From contig CM046339.1 in NCBI GenBank assembly GCA_025403435.1, positions 3,054,212 through 3,118,211 of the forward strand: a stretch of 64,000 nucleotides of DNA, in the 5' to 3' direction. Of the stretch, positions 61,112-64,000 are shown in pieces; within the stretch, counting starts at the first letter, position 1; every line of letters starts with the position of its first letter. Origin of the DNA: Artocarpus heterophyllus (lineage: Eukaryota > Streptophyta > Magnoliopsida > Rosales > Moraceae). Position numbers and translations under genes: made by a program. Below the pieces are notes generated by a model. The model was not told where the DNA came from and did no database searches. It saw nothing but the letters and a program-made list of their open reading frames with translations.

Positions 61112-62079
61112 CTTTAATCTATAATAAAGAATCATATACCAAAAATAAGCAAACATATAATAATAATTTAGTAAGATAACACAGTCATTAAAAACATACA
61201 AATGTGTTTATGTGTCAAAACCTTGAAAATATCACAACCTTACAACGATAATTCCCAACTCAGAATTCAACAAGCTCCTAGGGGAGTCATGCCAAATTCA
61301 ATTAAGAACACAAATCCCCTCCTAATTAATATATGCCATCCAAGACCCGTATGATCCAACATATATTAATAATCGTTTCTTTGGCCATTAATTTTATTAA
61401 CAGAGCTCTTAGAGGAGGTTAATAATAAAATTAACGTGAGTGTACAACCATCGTTTTAATATTTTATCCATGATTTATAATCACCACCTAGGGGTGTGCA
61501 ACCATAAATCATACTAAAATACCTTATCCTCTCAGAGATCTAATCAGGTACATGATAGAAATCCCTTCCTAGGGGTCGAGACCACCATGTTCTACCTATG
61601 GACCAACGATAGAGGCCTTAGGTCCTCTCTTCGAAAACCTTCTCCTACTCAATCTTTTGAAATCAAGGTTTTATTTTAAGAATATGCATGAATAATTTTA
61701 ATATGAGCGGCACTCCCTATTCTATATGACATGTTATCAACATACATGGCAAATCATATTATAATGCAGACAGGCAAAGTAATCAAGCGAAACTACAAGC
61801 AAAATAATAAATAACTGTAATATTATGGTTTCACTTTAGAGAATAGAAAACTAAGATTACAAGAAAATAATCGAGACATATTATTGATTCTTCATCCTTG
61901 AATCCTCAAGTTGTATCCTTCTTCATGTAATGCCCATCTTCAAGCCTTCAATCCCATATGAATCAAATACTTCATATTTCTGATCATATCAAAATTTAAT
62001 TTTTGTTAGAATTGTCCCAAAAATAAAATTAAAACTGCACCAAAAAAACTACACCTTTTTTGAAAATTTTTCAGCTCTC

Positions 62080-62307
62080 AATCGGCAGGGCGACCTGGTG
62101 ATCGGCCTGCCAGTCATGCTCCATCGGCCTACCAATCAGTAAGATCGGCCTACCGATCCATGAAAGTTTGGCCTGTCGAGCTAGAAGTTAGGCCTACCGC
62201 CAGAGCCACGTGATTTCTGCCCCACTGACAGCTTGTCGAACCTTACGTCCGGCCTACCGATCTATGACCATCGGCCTGTCGAACTGTGAGGTTCGGTATG
62301 CTGACCA
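62080..62307. repeat. GC-rich array in copia leader (longest)
   Basis: About ten degenerate units, plus-strand forms ATCGGCCTGCCAGTC, ATCGGCCTACCAATC, ATCGGCCTACCGATCC, TTGGCCTGTCGAGC and TCGGCCTGTCGAAC, period about 20-24 bp. Confidence 0.85.
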
Positions 62308-62821
62308 AGCAAAAATCTCTTATTCCAGAAAATACAATTTTTAATGCAATTCATCAATTTTATTTTTAATAATTCAAAAACATAAAATTAGAGACTCAGG
62401 AAATACCTGGGAGCGCCATCATCATTCTTCTAGAGCTGCCTTCTAGATCTGTCTTCTCAATCCGTCTTTTTTGAATAATTATTTAATTATAAAATTCTTA
62501 CAAATTTAAAAATAAATAATAATTCCTAGATAGAGATGATAGTCTGCCATCTAATTACATGAAAAACCTAGATATACATTTTAACATCTAAGGAACCATA
62601 ACTGGTATAAATTAATTAATAAATAAATAATTAAATAACGATTTAATCAACCATAATTAATTAATCAACATTCACCACATAATCTATGACAACATATAAA
62701 ATATATAGAAACCTAGAGTGCCAAATTTGTATAAAATTAAATCAAGCATAGGAGAGATTAAGATCATAAAATTTATACATATAGTATGATCACAAACTCG
62801 TAAATTTATATAAAAACTATG

Positions 62822-62835
62822 TCTCTGATACCAAT
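62822..62835 (-). promoter_or_regulatory. copia primer-binding site
   Basis: Minus strand ATTGGTATCAGAGA directly after the LTR end; matches the initiator-Met tRNA complement. Confidence 0.85.
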
Positions 62836-64000
62836 TGTTGGAAAAATAGTACGCAGTGAAATTTTAAAAATTTTATATCAGAGTATTTTCCAAAACACAA
62901 GTTTGACATGCTATATGCATAAATTTACTAGATCTTACTAACATTTGATTGCCGAAGAACCCTCGCAAATCGTGAAGAGAAGTAACGTTTCAGAAGAGCC
63001 TCAACCAACTGGTCTTCTTTGCTATTCTCTATCCACAATCGGAGTGAGTGTGGGCTCACATGTACAGCTCTTCCACCAGGTGACTCTCCTTCCAACTAAT
63101 TGAAAGAACTCAAAGCTAGTGTTCGTGATTTCTGAACAAAAGCTCTCAGGGAGTTTTCAGATTCTTGCCAGCAGAGTATCACTTTTAATCTCTCAATTGA
63201 TCTAAATAACTCATATGACTTACTCCTTATTTATAGAGGTTGGGTTTAGGGTCAGTCCTTATCAGATTAGGTCTCAAAAATTCAGATCAGAATCAAATTT
63301 GGATCAATATCTGATAAGATCTGTGTAAAAACGCGTAATCTTATCCTTTGCTCACCGACAGGCCGAACACGTAGATCAGTAGGCTGAACTGTCGAATAAA
63401 TATCCCCACGAATCTTTTATTTTCCACTCGAGACTCTATAGGATAAAGTCTCAGTTTTTAATTCAAATAATCCAATAGAGAAGTTATCTGATCAAAACAA
63501 CTTTATCTAGATAATCTCTAAGAAAATAAATGAATTCCCAATAATTTTACAAGATTTTCTTGATCTAATTTATCCAAAATTAAATCAACCGATAAACAGA
63601 CAAGAATTATCCGATCTCAATAATTCAACAAGTTTATCTTGAATCAATTTTATACAAAATTAATCAATCGATAAATAGACATGAATTATCTGATTCCTTC
63701 AAATTTTAACCAATCTGATAAATCCGACATAAGTCACGAATTATTGGAAAAGTGCGTCGTATCGTTACAAGATGTTGTGAGCTAGCAAAGGAGACCAAAT
63801 GGACCTATATAGTTTAAGCTCCTGATAATTATGAAACCCAATATCCCAAATATACATTTCATAATTATCAACTCCAACGTTACTTCACTAAAAGCTTGGA
63901 GCTGCACTCTCGAACTACATAGAATTACGAAGCTCGTATAGCTAAGTCTCCATGACATATCATAGTGTATCGTATCCCCATATGATTATCCATAATCGGC
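62836..64000 (-). repeat. copia 5' LTR, incomplete at window edge
   Basis: Plus strand starts TGTTGGAAAAATAGTACGC and follows the 55190 LTR closely for 1165 bp. TATA box at 63223-63236 and a two-unit GC-rich array at 63353-63394. Confidence 0.88.
63353..63394. repeat. GC-rich array in copia U3
   Basis: Two units (ACCGACAGGCCGAACAC, GATCAGTAGGCTGAACTG), about 115-160 bp upstream of the TATA box. Confidence 0.7.

Larger units (their letters stand above)
55190..64000 (-). mobile_element. nearly complete copia element, 5' LTR cut by window edge
   Basis: On the minus strand: 5' LTR (from beyond 64000 to 62836), primer site, 1.7-kb leader, gag (61111 down), protease, integrase, reverse transcriptase, RNase H, purine tract and 3' LTR (57158-55190). 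The internal region is 5677 bp. All domains are present in order and no insertion interrupts them, but gag and RT carry several stops and frameshifts. It is the reference copy used here to interpret H1 and the fragments. Confidence 0.9.

Overview
This is plant nuclear DNA, most likely from a eudicot. It is AT-rich, has intron-containing gene relics with GT-AG style splice sites, Ty1/copia and Ty3/gypsy LTR retrotransposons with initiator-Met tRNA primer sites, and many small TIR transposons. I cannot name the species. No gene in the window looks intact. The host genes visible are two tandem branched-chain aminotransferase (BCAT) pseudogenes on the minus strand, closest to the cytosolic BCAT4/6-like plant clade. 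The rest is mobile DNA and unrecognised AT-rich sequence.

Layout. 1-3264: 5' part of a minus-strand gypsy element (gag, primer site, 2.1-kb LTR), inserted into the leader of a minus-strand copia whose 5' LTR runs to 6586. 6587-21132: gene-poor sequence with a Tourist-like element (10337-11082), a hAT-like remnant (about 11380-12325), a Mutator-type MITE (15072-15562) and a Pack-MULE-like element with GC-rich cargo (16305-17363). 21133-45384: BCAT pseudogene A. Its exons 1-7 lie at 42438-45384 and its exon 8 at 21133-21243. They are separated by a 20.9-kb copia element (H1, plus strand, 21483-42378) bounded by the duplication ATAAT. H1 itself holds a same-family solo LTR (TSD TTACC), a same-family deletion derivative (TSD CCAAA), a gypsy solo LTR (TSD TAGGA) and a CACTA-type element in its 3' LTR. 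46772-51762: BCAT pseudogene B, with two small TIR elements in intron 3. 52690-53130: degenerate tandem repeat. 53611-54674: truncated gypsy LTR joined by microhomology to a copia leader. 54669-64000: minus-strand copia sequence in which one LTR (55190-57158) serves both as 3' LTR of a nearly complete element and as 5' LTR of a truncated one.

The most unusual observation is a GC-rich degenerate repeat with core TCGGCAGGCCGAAC. It forms about twelve short arrays, in the LTRs of the gypsy family and in both the leaders and the U3 regions of the copia family. In the copia LTRs the array sits about 110-220 bp upstream of a TATA box. One LTR subtype carries a different GC-rich motif (GGTTGACC) at the same place. 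The gypsy-copia fusion junction lies about 35 bp from such an array.

No RNA genes, CRISPR arrays, origins or prokaryotic features were seen. All exon boundaries and element ends were read by eye; identities were not computed.
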